From Muribaculaceae bacterium (GTDB lineage Bacteria > Bacteroidota > Bacteroidia > Bacteroidales > Muribaculaceae): 14,947 bases of DNA. The stretch lies in assembly GCA_024400895.1 (NCBI GenBank), contig JAKSMA010000031.1, positions 1-14,947 of the forward strand, given 5' to 3'. The translations under genes and the position numbers were made by a program. Below the pieces are notes generated by a model. The model worked only from the letters and a program-made list of their open reading frames with translations, was not told where the DNA came from and searched no databases. Of this stretch, positions 13,488 to 14,947 are shown one piece after another; within the stretch, counting starts at the first letter, position 1; every line of letters starts with the position of its first letter.

Positions 13488-14947
13488 CTAAGAGCCGAGC
13501 ACCATGCTAATCAACAATGTAACATCGGTCACATCAATCAGACCATTGCCGTCGATATCGGCACGATCGTAATGGAATTCTGGCGACGAACCACCCAACA
13601 CGAAATTAATGAGCATTGTCACATCGGTCACATCGACCAAGTCGTCGTTGTTCACATCACCAAGGCGTGGTTGCTTGCCACCCACCTCACGAACCACTTC
13701 AAGCACATATACTTTGTGTAAACCATCAGCAGCCAATTCATTGAGAGCTATGATATCGTAGACAAAATTATCTTGCAATAGAATAGTATCGACTTCCAGA
13801 CGCGACAAATCTGCAGCAAACCCGCCTACAAACTTAGGAATGCCCCACTCTGCTGGATTACTTGGCATCGCAAACTTGCTTTCGGCAGCATTCCACAACG
13901 CACATCGCACTGTGTCGATTTCCATCGCAGCAGGACGGGCGAAGTAGTAATCCACAGAGTCGACCATCTGTGAGCCGTGGAAGTTGGCAGCAAGATAATT
14001 GTTGATAAACGCGATAGAGTCGATTTCGCCAACGCTTGGCACAGTCAACGCCTTCAAGGCTGGATTCTTCTTGCTGGTGAGCACGGCATCAAAGCCTGCC
14101 AAGCGACGACCGGGATAGTCGGCCATCTGAGTGCTGTCGAGCGGCGCTGGAAGCGTGATGGCTACCCAATTGTGCTGAGCATACTTGCCTTCAAGATAGT
14201 CGGTCTGACCTTCCTTAGGACCATCAGCGGTAATGCCCTTGGCTGAGTCTTTAGCATAAATCGTAAGAGAATCAGGGCTGATATGCATCACGGTGAGGTC
14301 ATCGGCCTTCATCGCATATTCATTGTCTTCTGTCCACTTTTCGCCCGAGAGTAATGTGGCGAGATTGAATTCAACTTTCTTTTCACTCAATTGCTTGAGT
14401 ACATAGCCCTTGTAACCTGCAGAGTCGGTCTGTACAAGAACCACCATGTCGTAGATGCAACCGTCGCGCCATGCCACACTATCGCCTTCAAAAAGCGAGA
14501 AGTCGGCAATGAAATCACCACAGAACAATGGGTGACCGTAGTCGGCAGCATTGAATGGCATTGCAAACTTGCTTTCAGCAGCATTCCACATCGCACATCG
14601 CACTGTGTCGATTTCCATCGCAGCAGGACGAGCGAAGTAGTAATCCACAGAGTCGACCATCTGTGAGCCGTGGAAGTTGGCAGGGAGGTAACTATTGAAC
14701 ATTGCAGTAGAGTCGATGTCACCAACTTCAGGAATGGTCATCGCCTTCAAGGCTGGATTCTTCTTGTTGGTGAGCACAGCATCAAAGGCTGCCAAGCGAC
14801 GACCGGGATAGTCGACCATCTGAGCGCTGTCGAGCGGTGCTGGAAGCGTGATGGCTACCCAGTTGTGCTGAGCATACTTGCCTTCAAGATAGTCGGTCTG
14901 ACCTTCCTTAGGGCCGTCAGCGGTAACGCCCTTGGCTGAGTCTTTTG
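13488..14947 (-). CDS. Repeat-module protein with dockerin-like C-terminus (5' end beyond window)
   Basis: The frame is open to the window edge, so the N-terminus and any signal peptide are missing. A methionine codon at 14819 is internal: 42 in-frame residues before it match the second repeat copy (GPKEGQTDYLEGKYAQHNW). About 485 residues are visible. They hold one partial and one full copy of a 231-residue module, counted from the MVDYPGRRL and MADYPGRRL starts, then a dockerin-like pair (13491-13664) with loops DVNNDDLVDVTD and DIDGNGLIDVTD. No catalytic motif is recognised. The same module precedes the dockerin in the protease 35 bases downstream, so the two products probably share a location or partner. 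A secreted or surface role is inferred from the module and dockerin only. More domains may lie in the missing part. Confidence 0.85.
   Translation of the reverse strand, partial: KDSAKGVTADGPKEGQTDYLEGKYAQHNWVAITLPAPLDSAQMVDYPGRRLAAFDAVLTNKKNPALKAMTIPEVGDIDSTAMFNSYLPANFHGSQMVDSVDYYFARPAAMEIDTVRCAMWNAAESKFAMPFNAADYGHPLFCGDFIADFSLFEGDSVAWRDGCIYDMVVLVQTDSAGYKGYVLKQLSEKKVEFNLATLLSGEKWTEDNEYAMKADDLTVMHISPDSLTIYAKDSAKGITADGPKEGQTDYLEGKYAQHNWVAITLPAPLDSTQMADYPGRRLAGFDAVLTSKKNPALKALTVPSVGEIDSIAFINNYLAANFHGSQMVDSVDYYFARPAAMEIDTVRCALWNAAESKFAMPSNPAEWGIPKFVGGFAADLSRLEVDTILLQDNFVYDIIALNELAADGLHKVYVLEVVREVGGKQPRLGDVNNDDLVDVTDVTMLINFVLGGSSPEFHYDRADIDGNGLIDVTDVTLLISMVLGS
13491..13664 (-). other. Dockerin-like EF-hand pair of the repeat-module protein
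   Basis: Counting from the methionine codon at 14819, the first loop uses D388, N390, D392 and D399, and the second D421, D423, N425 and D432. Each loop is followed by a hydrophobic helix (VTMLINFVLG, VTLLISMVLG). The two halves resemble each other closely, as in type I dockerins. The protein ends right after, with no sorting tail. Confidence 0.8.
13674..14366 (-). repeat. Tandem 693-bp repeat, copy 2
   Basis: This unit repeats copy 1 with a period of exactly 693 bases (231 codons), fixed by the aligned starts at 14819 and 14126. The region 14134-14254 differs from 14827-14947 at only about 7 of 121 positions, mostly third codon positions. The stretch around 13877-13997 is also nearly identical to its partner. 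The last third (about 13674-13860) has diverged strongly. Confidence 0.9.
14367..14947 (-). repeat. Tandem 693-bp repeat, copy 1 (partial)
   Basis: This is the upstream copy in gene order, cut by the window edge. It carries the same landmarks as copy 2 (PGRRL, FDAVLT, NFHGSQMVDSVDYYF, MEIDTVRCA) and, unlike copy 2, keeps the DFSLFEGD and DMVVLVQTD segment that matches the protease module. Further copies may lie beyond the edge. Confidence 0.85.

Noticed and set aside
14819..14819. Methionine codon at 14819 as the true start of the repeat-module protein
   Set aside because: The frame continues to the window edge, and the 42 residues before it match the internal repeat copy, so the gene begins outside the window.
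14670..14939. Two similar plus-strand open frames, at 13977-14246 and 14670-14939
   Set aside because: They are antisense shadows of the 693-bp repeat on the minus strand, which explains their resemblance.
1..14947. tRNA, rRNA, insertion sequence or integrase
   Set aside because: I saw no cloverleaf sequence with conserved tRNA ends, no rRNA segments and no transposase or integrase motifs on either strand.

Overview
The window looks like chromosomal DNA of a gut-type Bacteroidales, most likely Prevotellaceae or Muribaculaceae. This rests on the Bacteroidetes promoter form (TTTG near -33, TAnnTTTG near -7) in front of several genes, A-rich leaders mostly without Shine-Dalgarno sites, a secreted GH2 enzyme, a TonB-dependent receptor run by a TPP riboswitch, a membrane-bound AraC regulator, a DUF2027-Smr protein, and secreted proteins ending in dockerin-like EF-hand pairs. 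No genus-specific marker is visible, so the genus is open.

Layout. 74-2464 (+) is a secreted GH2 beta-galactosidase-type enzyme, closed by a perfect 17-bp hairpin. 2524-2820 is gene-free and holds a 10-bp-arm palindrome and a good promoter for a 91-residue helix-turn-helix protein (2821-3096, +), which ends in a rho-independent terminator. 3266-6138 (-) is a two-gene operon: a TonB-dependent receptor followed, with a one-base TAATG overlap, by a PnuC-family inner-membrane transporter. A clear TPP riboswitch and a near-ideal promoter precede the receptor, and a minus-strand terminator follows pnuC. Together these make a thiamine uptake route: receptor across the outer membrane, PnuT-like carrier across the inner membrane, shut down when TPP is plentiful. 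Divergent from it is a seven-TM AraC regulator (6465-7589, +).

7720-10605 (+) is a compact cluster: DUF2027-Smr protein, DUF1016/YhcG-type PD-(D/E)XK nuclease, and an EFR1-type flavodoxin/ferredoxin protein. The last two genes overlap, and an unusually strong Shine-Dalgarno fixes the start of the last one. A short AT-rich tandem repeat follows.

10717-14947 (-) is a two-gene unit for secreted proteins. The upstream gene is cut by the window edge and carries a 693-bp tandem repeat that is almost identical over much of its length. The downstream gene, 35 bases later, is a subtilisin-like S8 protease. Both end in the same order: a roughly 210-230-residue module that I cannot name, then a dockerin-like pair of calcium-binding loops. 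The module is present once in the protease and at least twice in its neighbour. This shared architecture is the least explained part of the window and the best candidate for something undescribed.
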